Assembly: GCA_016777225.1 (NCBI GenBank)
Contig: JADHRW010000005.1
Coordinates: 50,982 to 114,981, forward strand
Length of the DNA stretch: 64,000 bases
Direction: 5' to 3'
From: Candidatus Thalassarchaeum sp.
GTDB taxonomy: Archaea > Thermoplasmatota > Poseidoniia > Poseidoniales > Thalassarchaeaceae
Positions 51,197-62,500 of this stretch are shown piece after piece. The notes under the pieces were generated by a model, which worked only from the letters and a program-made list of their open reading frames with translations, did not search any database and was not told the DNA's origin. The translations under genes and the position numbers were made by a program. Numbering within the stretch: the first letter of the stretch is position 1; each line of letters opens with the position of its first letter.

Positions 51197-54100
51197 GTGG
51201 GCGAGGGGAGAGCAATGGAGGAAGTAAGTAGTAAAAATTTCTTAATTGATACTACTCGTCTTGAGCAAGAACAGGCAGCATATGAAGAATGGTTAGAAGA
51301 AAACACTGAGGCTGTTTATCAAATTGCAGAAGATGCAAAATCTAAACAATTAGATTTCGAGAATATTGTCGAAATACCCAGGGCATCGGATTTGGCAAGT
51401 AGGACTGAAAAATTACTTGAAGACTATTTAGATGGTATGAAAATTGAAGATGATTTGCGGCATCTACTTATTACTACAGATAGAGAAAGCGCTTCGATAC
51501 AAATCGCAGTAGATGTTGCTAGAAAAATGAATGAACAAACATTAGATATGCAGAAATCAATAGATTGCGGCATTAGAGTTGGTTTGGCGGTCTTAACAGA
51601 AGCAGTTTTGGTGGCTCCATTAGATGGAATTGGTGACGTGAGGATCTTAAATAATGCAGATGGGAGTGAATTTCTTTCTATTGATTTTTGTGGGCCTATT
51701 AGAGCCGCGGGAGGGACTGCTCAAGCACTTGGCGTTCTTATTGGCGATATGGTGAGAAGAGAATTAGGCCTTAGCAGATATGTACCTACAACTCAAGAAG
51801 TTGAAAGGGTGAAAGAAGAGTTTGGATTATATCGTGTTGGTTTACAGTATAAGCCACCGCCTGAAGAAATAGAGACTATAATGAGAGCCTGTCCAGTAAT
51901 GGTTAATGGGGAAGAAACTGAAAAAATAGAATGCTCTGGATACAAAGAAGTAAGAAATATTGTTAATTCTAATGGTTCTTATCGAACCCGAATCCGAGGA
52001 GGAGTGATGCTTGTAATAGGTGAAGGTTTGTGTCTTAAAGCTCCTAAAGTTCAGAAACATACTGAAAGAATGAATATACAAGGATGGGAATTTATAGCCC
52101 AATTCGCGAATAAAAATAAAGCGAATGAGGAGGATATTAATGCATTCAAACCAAGAGAAATTGCTCCCATTCGCAGATATATGGAAGATGTAATTGCTGG
52201 AAGACCTGTGTTTGGAGAGCCGAATCAACCAGGTGGTTTTAGACTGAGATATGGAAGAAGTAGAATCACTGGTTTGGCAGCAGCAGGAATGAATCCGGTC
52301 ACTATGGAAGCAATGGGAGGTTTTCTCGCTGTTGGCACCCAAATGAAAATTGAAAGGCCTGGAAAGGCATGTGCAATTACTCCCTGTACAGAGATTGACG
52401 GGCCAACAGTGTTGATGGAAAATGGAGATTTTAGAAAAATTAGAGATCTAGAAGATTGGAGAACAAATGTCACTAGTGTGAAATCAATTTGGGATGCTGG
52501 AGAAATATTGATTGGTTATGGAGAGTTTCTTGAAAATAATAAGAAGTTAGTTCCATCGGCATATAATAAAGATTGGTGGGCATCAGATTTGATAGAATCT
52601 TTAGATATGCCATCTAAAGTGGAGAGATTCGCTGAAATATTAGGGATTGAAAGAAATTCTTTACCAGAAGGATTACCCTTTAATGGCGCAATAAAAAGAG
52701 GAGGGGAGAGCCCTCTTGATAGAAAGTGGAGAAAGAGAGAATGGGTGATGTTCCTTAGAAGATTAGAATTAAATTGGGAACAAATTAAGCAAATATCAAT
52801 AGATTATGGTGCTGCTATACCTCCACCATGGAATCTTTGGTGGTCAGATTTGCCAATCTCATTTATTCCCGCATTAGTTGATAATTTAGTAAATGCAAAA
52901 ATTCAGAATAACGAAATTATTCTTACTAATGTAGTTAGTAATTGGCCGATAGAGAATAGTTTGAAAGAAGATGAACTTCCTGAACAAATAACTCAAAATT
53001 GGCCAAGGTGGACACGTGTAAAAACAAATGGAATTATTAAATCTGCACTCATGACACTGGGCGTTGAACATTTCCATGAAAAGGGAAATATCATTATCAA
53101 AAATAATTGGGAATCGCTTTTAGAAGGTTTGGGATTAGAACTCTTTGAAGGGAATATCAAACAAAAAGTTGAAATTAAATTACATGTTAACCATAGAGTT
53201 ACTAATATTAAAAATGCAAATTCTATAATTGCCTATGAAGCTGAGCGGATTGAGGAATTAGAACATCAAAGAGAGTTAGAGCGAATAGTAGCTACGACTG
53301 CTGCTAGACAATCTGGAATGAATATTGAAGAAACAGAGAAAGTAGGAGATAAAGCAGCGGAGAAAATCATTGATTTAGGAACAAAAAATATTGATGAATT
53401 ATTTAATTCAAAAACATTAATTGATGAAAATGAAGTTGAAAGGAGCCTCTGGATTATAAGAAAAGTATCTAATTTGAGGTGGGAAGATTCTGTACCCTGT
53501 AGAATTGGTTCAAGAATGGGGCGACCAGAAAAATCAGCCAGAAGAGAATTGAAACCATTAACTCATTCCTTGTATCCTATTGGAGAAAATGGTGGCTCAC
53601 AAAAATTACTGATTCAAGCTGCCGATAAAGGTAGAATTAGAGTAGAAATGGGAAGGCGAGTTTGTCAGGATTGTGGCAAAGAATCCCCTTATATTATCTG
53701 TCATAATAGAAAGATTGCAAGCGAAGCAATAGAATGCGGTGGAAGAACTATTGAGAGGAAGTCAAGAGGGAGTAGTCTGAGAAGAAGGAAAGGCGAAAGA
53801 ACAACAGTTGAATTAGATAAAATATTAGAAGTAAAAAGAAGATCATTAGGACTAGATAGATTACCTCAAACTATCAAAGCACAAAAAGAATTACTCTCAG
53901 TTGGACAGACTCCAGAGCCTATAGAAAAAGGAATTCTTAGAGGGAAACATGGAGTATCTGTATTTAGAGATGGAACTTCAAGATACGATATGATTGATGT
54001 ACCGGTTACTCACTTTAAGCCTAAGGAAGTCTATACATCTTGGGAAAAATTATTCGATTTAGGATATAAAAAAGATGTATATGGGAATGATTTAGCTTCA

Positions 54101-55189
54101 GATGAGCAGATTTTAGAACTATTTCCTCAAGATATTATCCCCTCGTTAAATGCAGAAGAACATCTGATATCTACTTGTAATTTTGTCGATGATCTTTTAG
54201 TTCGCTTTTACAAAATGGAGCCTTTCTATAACGTGGAAAGTATTGATGATATTGTAGGGGCTCTAGCTATAGGTCTAGCTCCTCATACCTCTGGAGGAGT
54301 GCTCTGTCGAATAATTGGTTGGACTAAAGCTTCTGCGGGATATGCGCATCCACTTTTTCATGCTGCAAAAAGAAGAAATTGTGATGGAGACGAAGATAGT
54401 ATACTAATGCTGATGGATGGTTTACTAAATTTCTCAAAACATATTTTACCATCAGGTAGAGGAGGAAGGATGGATGCACCACTTGTCCTAACTACTAGAT
54501 TAAATCCTAGTGAAATCGATAAAGAGGCTTTGAATGTTGATTGTTCTCATAATTATTCAAGAAGATTTTACGAAGAGACTCTTAATCAACCGCACCCTAA
54601 TGAATTAAGCAATATTGTAGAAACTGTTGAGTCTCGTTTAGGAACAATAGGTGATTTACGAGGCTACGGATGGACTCATGAATCGGGCGATTTAGATGCG
54701 GGCCCTACTAATTCTTCATATAAGACTTTGAAATCTATGGAAGATAAGATGAACGGTCAGTTGGCAATTGGGAGTTTATTGAGAAGTGTTAGAGTCGAGA
54801 AAGTCGCTTCACAAGTTATTGAGTCACACTTTTTACCAGATTTGAGAGGAAATCTAGTTGCATTTACGAGACAAAGAGTAAGGTGTGTGAAATGTGGAGA
54901 AAAATATAGAAGAATGCCGTTGGCAGGAAAATGTATTCAAAGACATAAATTAGAAATCGGTGGATTATCTGCAAGAAGAGGTGAAGATACAACTGAGTGT
55001 GGAGGAAATGTCATACTAACCGTTTCGGAAGGTAATGTAAGAAAATACATCAAAGTTACTGAAGGAATAATTCAAAATTATGGAGTTGATATGTATACTG
55101 AACAACGAGTTAAATGGCTAACAGAAAGTACAGATTCACTATTCAATAATGATCGTGTTACGGTGATGACTTTGAGCGATTTCTTATGA
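51197..55189 (+). CDS. polC: Archaeal DNA polymerase II (PolD) large subunit DP2
   Basis: 1330 aa; FCGPIRAAGGTAQALGVLIGDMVRRELGLSRY, PRWTRVKTNGI-type segments, KNANSIIAYEAERIEELEHQRELERIVATTAARQSGMNIE, C-terminal Cys motifs; ATG at 51215 is an alternative start. Confidence 0.93.
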   Translation: MGEGRAMEEVSSKNFLIDTTRLEQEQAAYEEWLEENTEAVYQIAEDAKSKQLDFENIVEIPRASDLASRTEKLLEDYLDGMKIEDDLRHLLITTDRESASIQIAVDVARKMNEQTLDMQKSIDCGIRVGLAVLTEAVLVAPLDGIGDVRILNNADGSEFLSIDFCGPIRAAGGTAQALGVLIGDMVRRELGLSRYVPTTQEVERVKEEFGLYRVGLQYKPPPEEIETIMRACPVMVNGEETEKIECSGYKEVRNIVNSNGSYRTRIRGGVMLVIGEGLCLKAPKVQKHTERMNIQGWEFIAQFANKNKANEEDINAFKPREIAPIRRYMEDVIAGRPVFGEPNQPGGFRLRYGRSRITGLAAAGMNPVTMEAMGGFLAVGTQMKIERPGKACAITPCTEIDGPTVLMENGDFRKIRDLEDWRTNVTSVKSIWDAGEILIGYGEFLENNKKLVPSAYNKDWWASDLIESLDMPSKVERFAEILGIERNSLPEGLPFNGAIKRGGESPLDRKWRKREWVMFLRRLELNWEQIKQISIDYGAAIPPPWNLWWSDLPISFIPALVDNLVNAKIQNNEIILTNVVSNWPIENSLKEDELPEQITQNWPRWTRVKTNGIIKSALMTLGVEHFHEKGNIIIKNNWESLLEGLGLELFEGNIKQKVEIKLHVNHRVTNIKNANSIIAYEAERIEELEHQRELERIVATTAARQSGMNIEETEKVGDKAAEKIIDLGTKNIDELFNSKTLIDENEVERSLWIIRKVSNLRWEDSVPCRIGSRMGRPEKSARRELKPLTHSLYPIGENGGSQKLLIQAADKGRIRVEMGRRVCQDCGKESPYIICHNRKIASEAIECGGRTIERKSRGSSLRRRKGERTTVELDKILEVKRRSLGLDRLPQTIKAQKELLSVGQTPEPIEKGILRGKHGVSVFRDGTSRYDMIDVPVTHFKPKEVYTSWEKLFDLGYKKDVYGNDLASDEQILELFPQDIIPSLNAEEHLISTCNFVDDLLVRFYKMEPFYNVESIDDIVGALAIGLAPHTSGGVLCRIIGWTKASAGYAHPLFHAAKRRNCDGDEDSILMLMDGLLNFSKHILPSGRGGRMDAPLVLTTRLNPSEIDKEALNVDCSHNYSRRFYEETLNQPHPNELSNIVETVESRLGTIGDLRGYGWTHESGDLDAGPTNSSYKTLKSMEDKMNGQLAIGSLLRSVRVEKVASQVIESHFLPDLRGNLVAFTRQRVRCVKCGEKYRRMPLAGKCIQRHKLEIGGLSARRGEDTTECGGNVILTVSEGNVRKYIKVTEGIIQNYGVDMYTEQRVKWLTESTDSLFNNDRVTVMTLSDFL

Positions 55190-55945
55190 TTAATAATTAA
55201 TTCCTAATATTTTGAGTACCTTTGCCATCCATTGTAATTTGATTATTTTTTCACTAGGATTGGTTACTCCTGACCATTTACCAACTATGTCTGTACGTGT
55301 ACCAAGTAAAGAAATATTATCAATTTCGACTCCCAAAGCAACTAAGAAACATACTGCTCGATCGCCGTCGGTGAATCCCCCTGGATTATGCATTCCTTCA
55401 ATTTTTTCTGATGTTTGATGAGTAAGAACTAATCGAGGAGGAGTGCGGATTTGAGAAGCTATGTTCAACAAATTTCTCCAAGAATCAAAATTATCGCCAT
55501 GGGCGTGTAATATAACTGGAATACTTCTTTTCACCGCTTCTATAGTCCCCTCTCCTCCATCTGCATCACTAACGATACAAACTAATCTTGACCAGGCTCT
55601 TTCAGAGATTGATTCAGGTAATGAGGAAAGTACTCCTACTGCTCCATCGGCTGCTACGAATAATGTCGAGGATTCTAAAATAGAAAGTACTTCAGATTCA
55701 CTTACAGCAGCGCCTAGAACTGCTATCTTAGTTTCTCTTAATACTAATCTTCTACGTAAATTTGCTAAAGTTACTAATCTTTGAGGCCTCATCCATGCCT
55801 CAATTGGAAAACTTTCCACAACCGATAAAAGTTCTGCGGCACTATCTATATCTAATTCTACATCCCAATTAAAGAAATCCCTAACCTCATTTTGTATCTG
55901 GATTAATTCATTATCGAGCGGCAACAGTAGAATATTTGTTGGCAT
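55190..55945 (-). CDS. 6-hydroxymethylpterin diphosphokinase MptE-like (DUF115) protein
   Basis: IAVLGAAVSESEVLSILESSTLFVAADGAVGVL...CIVSDADGGEGTIEAVKRSIPVILHAHGDNFDSW; GGFTDGDRAVCFLVALG. ATG at 55945 (MPTNILLL) preferred over the track start 56083, which overlaps priL. Confidence 0.75.
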   Translation of the reverse strand: MPTNILLLPLDNELIQIQNEVRDFFNWDVELDIDSAAELLSVVESFPIEAWMRPQRLVTLANLRRRLVLRETKIAVLGAAVSESEVLSILESSTLFVAADGAVGVLSSLPESISERAWSRLVCIVSDADGGEGTIEAVKRSIPVILHAHGDNFDSWRNLLNIASQIRTPPRLVLTHQTSEKIEGMHNPGGFTDGDRAVCFLVALGVEIDNISLLGTRTDIVGKWSGVTNPSEKIIKLQWMAKVLKILGINY

Positions 55946-56011
55946 TTGCTCGCTTCTCCAGTGGAAGCAGACGGTGAGTATTGAAGAACCCTCGTCGTTC
56001 ATGATTGTAAT

Positions 56012-57157
56012 ATGCCGATGCCGCTCACCAAACCGGGCATCGAAAATGAGACATTGATGGCAAGATATCCTTTTCTTCCGCAAGGTGCTGCTTTTGTTAA
56101 ATTAGTTCTTGAGAAAAATGGAATAACTGTAGAAGATCTCATCGAAGCCCATTGGCTAGAAGAGGTAAGATCACGTGGAAGAATTCGTCTCTTAGAATCC
56201 GTAATGCATAAAGAGGGAGTTGATAGTTCTACTACGATTGATTTATCATCAGACCTAGGGAAAATGACAGAGTCTCTATCTTTTCTTTATGCGATGCTTG
56301 TAGTCTGTGCTTCGTTTAATGAAAGATTATTGGCAAGATGGGTGGAAGGCGAAGCTAGTAGAGCAGATCAACTATTTGGAATGGATGAAAAGAATTTTGA
56401 CATTTTAGCAAGATCGTATCTTTCTGATATTAAAGAAGTTCGAGAAAGAGGAGATAGTGATTCAATTTATTGGATTCCAATAAGTGATTTCATTGAATTG
56501 TGCCCTCGTATATCCGGATATTACTGGAGATTGATAAATCGACCGACTAGAGATGGTTGGGTATGTATGAACCCGGGGTCCGGAGAAACCAGTAGGCAAC
56601 GCACTGCAAGACTGATTAAGGAAAGGATTCGAGAAGATATGACAAATAGTTGTTTGACTAGAATGAATAAAATGGATGACTCATTTGCAGAACTATTCAT
56701 AGATCCTGTTGAAAGAGTGACTAAATTATTATCTGAACAGGTAAAAGAAGAAATGCCGATGACTGCCGCAATCAGAGATGATTGGCCGCCTTGTTTTGAA
56801 TCCGCAGTAGAGGAATTAAGCCAAGGAGTGAATGTTAATCATACGGGTCGAGTTTTTTTAGCATCTATGTCTCTAGCTATGGGTTTGTCTCAGGAACAAA
56901 CTTGTGGATTTTTTTCTAATGCTCCTGATTATAATGCAGGTACAACTAGTTATCAAATAAATCAAATATTCGAAAGAGAATATACTCCTCATGGATGTGC
57001 TGCTCTAAAAACAAGTGCAAGATGTCCGGTATCTCCTGGAGATGACAGATTATGTGATCAGGAATGGTTGACGCATCCTCTGAAATATCTGAAAGCGAAA
57101 CAAAGACGTCGCTTTCAAGAAGGTGGCGGAACAGTAATTACCGAGAAAAACGAGTAA
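56012..57157 (+). CDS. priL: DNA primase large subunit
   Basis: MARYPFLPQGAAFVKLVLEKNGITVEDL; C-terminal Fe-S-type cysteines CGFFSNAPDYNAGTTSYQINQIFER...YTPHGCAALKTSARC...CDQEWLTHPLKYLK. Confidence 0.88.
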   Translation: MPMPLTKPGIENETLMARYPFLPQGAAFVKLVLEKNGITVEDLIEAHWLEEVRSRGRIRLLESVMHKEGVDSSTTIDLSSDLGKMTESLSFLYAMLVVCASFNERLLARWVEGEASRADQLFGMDEKNFDILARSYLSDIKEVRERGDSDSIYWIPISDFIELCPRISGYYWRLINRPTRDGWVCMNPGSGETSRQRTARLIKERIREDMTNSCLTRMNKMDDSFAELFIDPVERVTKLLSEQVKEEMPMTAAIRDDWPPCFESAVEELSQGVNVNHTGRVFLASMSLAMGLSQEQTCGFFSNAPDYNAGTTSYQINQIFEREYTPHGCAALKTSARCPVSPGDDRLCDQEWLTHPLKYLKAKQRRRFQEGGGTVITEKNE

Positions 57158-57169
57158 AACATAATCATA

Positions 57170-57195
57170 AAAGACAATTATTCATAGGTGTCTTT
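57170..57195 (+). terminator. Inverted repeat downstream of priL
   Basis: AAAGACA-attattcatagg-TGTCTTT. Confidence 0.25.
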
Positions 57196-57227
57196 CGTTA
57201 AGAGTAAAGTGTTGGAGGTTAAGTCGA

Positions 57228-58352
57228 ATGGTACGAACATTGGTTCTAACAGTAGATAGAGATAATGATCTAGGCGTTAAAGCGGCGATTAGAGGACCGG
57301 TTTTAGGACGAAAACCCACTATAACGGCAGCAATAAAATTAGGAATTGCAGACCCAGAAGAATCTGATACTAACGCGATCCTAGGGGCTTTACATCACTA
57401 TGATAGGTTAATAGGAAATGTTGATCCAAATGACGAAGTAGAAGTGGCTATACTTACAGGAGATGTACGGGTAGGTCCAAGAAGCGATAGGGCAATTGCA
57501 AGTCAATTAGATGAGGTGATTAAAGAATTTCAACCAGATGTTGCAATTCTTGTAACTGATGGCGCGGATGATGAAGCTTCAATGCCAATTATTACCTCTC
57601 GTATTCGAGTCGAACATGTTGAAAAAATTATTGTAAGACAGTCGAAAGGTATTGAATCGACGTATTATTACATTGCCAAAGCCATAGATGACCCCCGATG
57701 GAGAGCAAAATTATTAGTACCAATTTCTATATTTTTAATGATAATTGGACTTGGTTTAATTCTTCCTAATGGGAAAGTATTGATTGGAATAATGCCCTTA
57801 TTAGTAGGTATCTGGATACTCTCAAAGGGACTTGGTTGGGAAGAACAATTAGATAGATTAATGATTGATTTACGAGACAGTGCTCAAAAGGGAATTTTCT
57901 CATCTATGTTGTGGGCGATGTCAATATTTTCTGTATTTTTAGCAGGTATTACCATGTTTCAAGTATTCTCTGATACTGCAACATACGGTAATTCTTCAGA
58001 TGCTCTAATTTGGACAACAGCTATTGAAGAAGCCCTGAAGTGGCTTGTTGTTGGTGTATTCTCTTTCGCTCTTGCAATAGGCATTGTAAGGTGGGGAGAA
58101 GGCACATATACAGGTAGGTCGATGATTCTTTTTGGCAGAGGGGCTATTGTTTACACCATTCTGAGCGCATCACTTGGAGTCATAATCACAATTCTTAGTT
58201 CAGAATCATACATAGTTAATTTCGATAATGTATCAACTGATTGGGATTTACCACTATTTACACTAATACTGTACTATTTACTGAAAACTGCTGTCGAATC
58301 AGTGACCAAAGAAGAAGATGATATTTCTAATAACAAATTTTGGGGAGTTTGA
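57228..58352 (+). CDS. DUF373 family membrane protein
   Basis: MVRTLVLTVDRDNDLGVKAAIRGPVLGRKPTITAAIKLGIADPEESDTNAILGALHHYDRL; C-terminal TM helices. Confidence 0.85.
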   Translation: MVRTLVLTVDRDNDLGVKAAIRGPVLGRKPTITAAIKLGIADPEESDTNAILGALHHYDRLIGNVDPNDEVEVAILTGDVRVGPRSDRAIASQLDEVIKEFQPDVAILVTDGADDEASMPIITSRIRVEHVEKIIVRQSKGIESTYYYIAKAIDDPRWRAKLLVPISIFLMIIGLGLILPNGKVLIGIMPLLVGIWILSKGLGWEEQLDRLMIDLRDSAQKGIFSSMLWAMSIFSVFLAGITMFQVFSDTATYGNSSDALIWTTAIEEALKWLVVGVFSFALAIGIVRWGEGTYTGRSMILFGRGAIVYTILSASLGVIITILSSESYIVNFDNVSTDWDLPLFTLILYYLLKTAVESVTKEEDDISNNKFWGV

Positions 58353-58778
58353 TTAATTTTCAAAAATAGATTCAATACGACATGAGGGGCACATTACTTT
58401 AATCGGCCGAATTGGGGGTATTCCTATACCAACATTACAGTGAGGGCATAGAATTGCTTGGTTTACTTTAGATTGACGCTCTTTAGCATCTCTACTTGGG
58501 TCATAGGTAAATCGATATTTATGAGCATCATTTACGTATTCTGGAGAACCTTCTAGAAATTCTTGAGAGTTGGTGAAATTAGTTTTTTTCTCTGGAATTT
58601 CAGTATTTACTAAATTGTTTTCGGGAGAAAAACCACCTTTTTCAAAAGCATTAATCTCATCTTCAACTACAGCAGGAGTCAACCCCAATTCTCTAGCAAT
58701 GCGATCAATGGCTAATCTTTTTTCATAATCGTCCATACCAATAAATTGTTGCAGTATTGTTGCTGGAATTATAGTCAT
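58353..58778 (-). CDS. Small zinc-ribbon protein, unknown function
   Basis: 141 aa; C-terminal CPHCNVGIGIPPIRPIKVMCPSC. Confidence 0.6.
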   Translation of the reverse strand: MTIIPATILQQFIGMDDYEKRLAIDRIARELGLTPAVVEDEINAFEKGGFSPENNLVNTEIPEKKTNFTNSQEFLEGSPEYVNDAHKYRFTYDPSRDAKERQSKVNQAILCPHCNVGIGIPPIRPIKVMCPSCRIESIFEN

Positions 58779-58857
58779 ATTATCACTCTAATTTATCCGA
58801 ACTATTCCTTACCTAAGAAAGTCAAGTATTCATGTGTATCTTCCGGCTGGCACTAAC

Positions 58858-59517
58858 TCATTTTGATTTCTTAAGAAAATCCCTGACTATTTCCCCTTCT
58901 GCTTTTACAAGTTGTTCAGCCACAGTAGATTTTGAAAGCCCTAGCTTAGCAGCAATATTGCGTATTGAAGTCTTTTTAGGCACCTTATACCAACCATCAT
59001 TATGAGCAACCTTGATAATTCGATGTTGTTGCAAAGTAGTTCCCATATTTGAAATTCCTTCAGAGTTTTGTGCTCTTGTTATCCGTTCTACTGGCACCTC
59101 ATTTTGAATTGATTTTAAGATATTCACGATTGAAGACTGCCGGCCAGATAATTGTAATACAAAACCAGAGGATGTTAAGTTCGTGCCTGCAAGAATACAT
59201 ATGTCATTGCCAGAAAAGTAATCTCTAATTATGTCTGAATCAAATTCTAAAATCAATAAATGATGCGTTAAATAATCAGATGACCATTCCTCTAGTACCT
59301 CTATGACAGAAATACCTCCAATACTAAATCCTGGCGGAAGACATTGGGAATCTAGGGTGATACATTCAACCATTAATCGAAGATTACCATTGATTATTCC
59401 TAGGTTGCCCCTATAATCCCAACTAACAAATTCAAGTGCCTTCTGAATACGTAAATCATGGCTAATTGAAGATGTCGCGCACTCCACTCTAACTGCTCGC
59501 ATGGTCAACTTCCCCAT
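58858..59517 (-). CDS. Bacterio-opsin activator-like HTH (HTH_10) transcriptional regulator
   Basis: C-terminal VAHNDGWYKVPKKTSIRNIAAKLGLSKSTVAEQLVKAEGEIVRDFLKK. Confidence 0.8.
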   Translation of the reverse strand: MGKLTMRAVRVECATSSISHDLRIQKALEFVSWDYRGNLGIINGNLRLMVECITLDSQCLPPGFSIGGISVIEVLEEWSSDYLTHHLLILEFDSDIIRDYFSGNDICILAGTNLTSSGFVLQLSGRQSSIVNILKSIQNEVPVERITRAQNSEGISNMGTTLQQHRIIKVAHNDGWYKVPKKTSIRNIAAKLGLSKSTVAEQLVKAEGEIVRDFLKKSK

Positions 59518-59550
59518 ACTCCAGTTACCCCTACAGGTTAAGAAAATGAT

Positions 59551-62500
59551 TCATATCTGACCTTCAATAGAATCTTCTATTATTTTCTTTTCATTCTCAA
59601 TTATAGCAAGAGCTACTTCTGGAGAATATCCTACCTTAGTCAAGTCGTCTAACTTCTGATCGGTATTTTCATTATTCCAATCTTGGAATTGCTTTTCAAA
59701 AGTTGCGTTGACATCCTCTGTATCATCAGAGAATTGTCGTATCTTTGGCCTGTTTCTTTGGACTAAAATTAAACCTGCCAATAATATCATGCCCATACTA
59801 AATATTCCAGTAGTTATGGCTGAATTAGTAGAAAATAGTTGAACGATACTCATCTCAATATTATCATCTTCAATAGAATCCATACAACCATCACGATCTA
59901 TGTCAGTTGATTTAGATGATTGCCAATTCGTTAAACCATTTGGACAATTGTCTCTAGAATCTAAAATGCCATCTCCATCATCATCAAAGTCTTCAGTTAA
60001 ATCATGACATCCGTCGTTATCCATATCTAATCCGCTTTCTAAGCTATTAGGACATTGATCGAAATTATCTAGAACACCATCATTATCGTCATCTGCATCT
60101 TCATTAGCGTCGTGACAGCCATCTCTATCAGCATCTTCAGTAATTGTAGACACCCAACCTGAAGATGGATTGTCTTGGCAATTGTCTAGACTATTGTCTA
60201 TACCGTCATTATCGATATCTTCATCTTCTAAATCATCTAAACAGCCGTCATTATCTTGATCTACATCTGAATTGCCGCTAGTAACATACATTGCACTTCT
60301 AATACAATTGTCTTCAGTATCTAAAAACCCATCATTATCATCATCAAGATCTTCAAGTAAATCATTACAACCATCTGAATCCCAATCATTTATGGTAGTA
60401 GAAAGCCAATCTGTAGCCCCCATTGAACATTGATCTAAATCATCAGAAATACCATCATTGTCTCTATCATTATCTTCAGTTGCATCATGACAACCATCTC
60501 CATCTTGATCAGTAGCTGGACTTGATATCCAAAGTACAAGTCCTTGAGGACAAGAATCACCTCGATCTAGGATGCCATCATTATCGTCATCATTATCATC
60601 AAATACATCATGGCAGCCATCAGTATCATGATCGAAATATAGGTCATCCCACCAAGAATACCCAGAACTACAATCATCGTTAATATCTAAGTAAGGATCA
60701 TTGTCATCATTGTCATCTTCATCAGCATCACGACAGCCGTCACCATCATTATCAATTGCAAATGAACTCCAGTATTGAGCACCGTCTGGACAAAGATCGT
60801 AACCATTTACTACACCGTCGCCATCATTATCAATATCTTCATTACGATCATCACAACCATCATAATCATCATCTAGAATTTCTCCAATTTGACCAGTTGG
60901 ACATAAGTCATTTGAATCTAGGTAGCCATCGTTATCATCATCTAAATCCTCAGAAGAATCTTTACAACCATCGCTATCATGATCATTGAGAGGAGATGAT
61001 ATCCAATTGGACTCTCCAAATTGACATAAGTCCTGTTCATCATAAACGCCATCTAAATCATCATCATTCCAATCGCCATTATTTACAAGATTTATTTTAA
61101 TTAATTTTGTAATAGAGGCTTCGTCTTTAGTTGATGAGGTCACAGATAAAGTCAACCAAAACTCTTGATTTTCATTAACTTGGTTTAGTGATGGGGCTCT
61201 AATGAATAAATCAAAATTATTCATCTGATTTTCAATTAGTGTTGTTGTGTGTTGATATGTTCCTGCAAAACCAGCATCAATAAACCAATGATTTGGAGTT
61301 CCTTGAATGTCAATAGTTACTATATCGGATTCACCGGGTAATTGGATGGCATTTATCTGATAGTTTGTATTAGATGATTGAGAAGGGGTGAAACTCATTT
61401 CAACTGGATCTGAACTGATTTCGATATCCCAAACATTTTCTGACCACATACAAACATCCCATTTATCTTCATTTATATCAGAATTAGAACAATCATCTGT
61501 AGTCCAAATAATATCTCTATTTGGCCAATTAAAGTTCACTATTGGTTGAGATGCAGATTCAACATTGTTTCCAAATATACCCATTAAATTATCTGAACTA
61601 GATGCTATGATTCGGGTATTGATGACACCATAGGCGTCAGTTAGTGTTTGACCAGTCAGGAGTGCCCCCTGATTATCTAATTGAGGAGAATTTATTCGAG
61701 TCCATCTTAATTCCACTATTCCTTCATCAGTAATCGTATCATCCATCGATTCGAACCAAGTAATATGTATAGAACCATCATTATCGAAATCAACGCGTGG
61801 ATTAGCTCCATAAGTCATGTCTGAACCTGGTACTGCAGAGTTTGTAACAACGGCTACTTGGTTCAAATTTAGGCCATCAGCCTCACCATCAAGCATTCCA
61901 GCGCGACTCAAATCTAGTTGCATATAGTGTAGCTGTGAAGCCACATCCTTACCAGGCATGGAATCTCTACCATCTACCCAGACTACATGCACGTTACCCT
62001 TGTCATCAACATTAACTTCAGGATTTACTGACCAGCCATGGCCACTAGTTAATCTGGTATCATTAACTAAGACAAAATGTCCTATTGTACTCCAACCTAT
62101 ACCATCTTGCCAAATATAATCTAGATTCGGTCCTACGTCTTCGATATATTCTCCGGTTTCATCATTTATGGTAATTGCTGGCATTCCTCTGGACCAATCA
62201 CTTCTTGGTGAGTTTAGAATAGAATAAGGATTCAATACTGTGAGGAACGTTTCTGTAGATCCGCTACCTGTTGTTAAAGATACTATTTCATTTACAAGAG
62301 CGTTGAGTTCTTCAGTATAATTTGCAACTGGGACTACAACATCATCAATCCAAGCAGCATCAAGACCGACGCTAACACTTCCATCTTTGACATATTTCCA
62401 CATCAATGTATGTTGACCGAGAGTAATAGGCGTAGTGAAGTTACCATTCTGTGAACCTGACCACTGTGCTATTAGAACTCCATCGATATAAAACTGTAAG

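Noticed and set aside
51197-55189. Intein in PolD large subunit
   Set aside because: The 1330-aa length and continuous PolD-like sequence leave no obvious Hint-domain insertion; no C..HN splice signature noticed.
60756-60989. His/Tyr-rich + strand ORF
   Set aside because: Antisense of the Asp-rich TSP3 repeats; GAT/GAC codons read as ATC/GTC/CAT patterns on the other strand.
59870-61075. CRISPR-like or satellite DNA repeats
   Set aside because: The repetition is at protein level (Ca-binding units); DNA units diverge and are coding, with no spacer-repeat structure.
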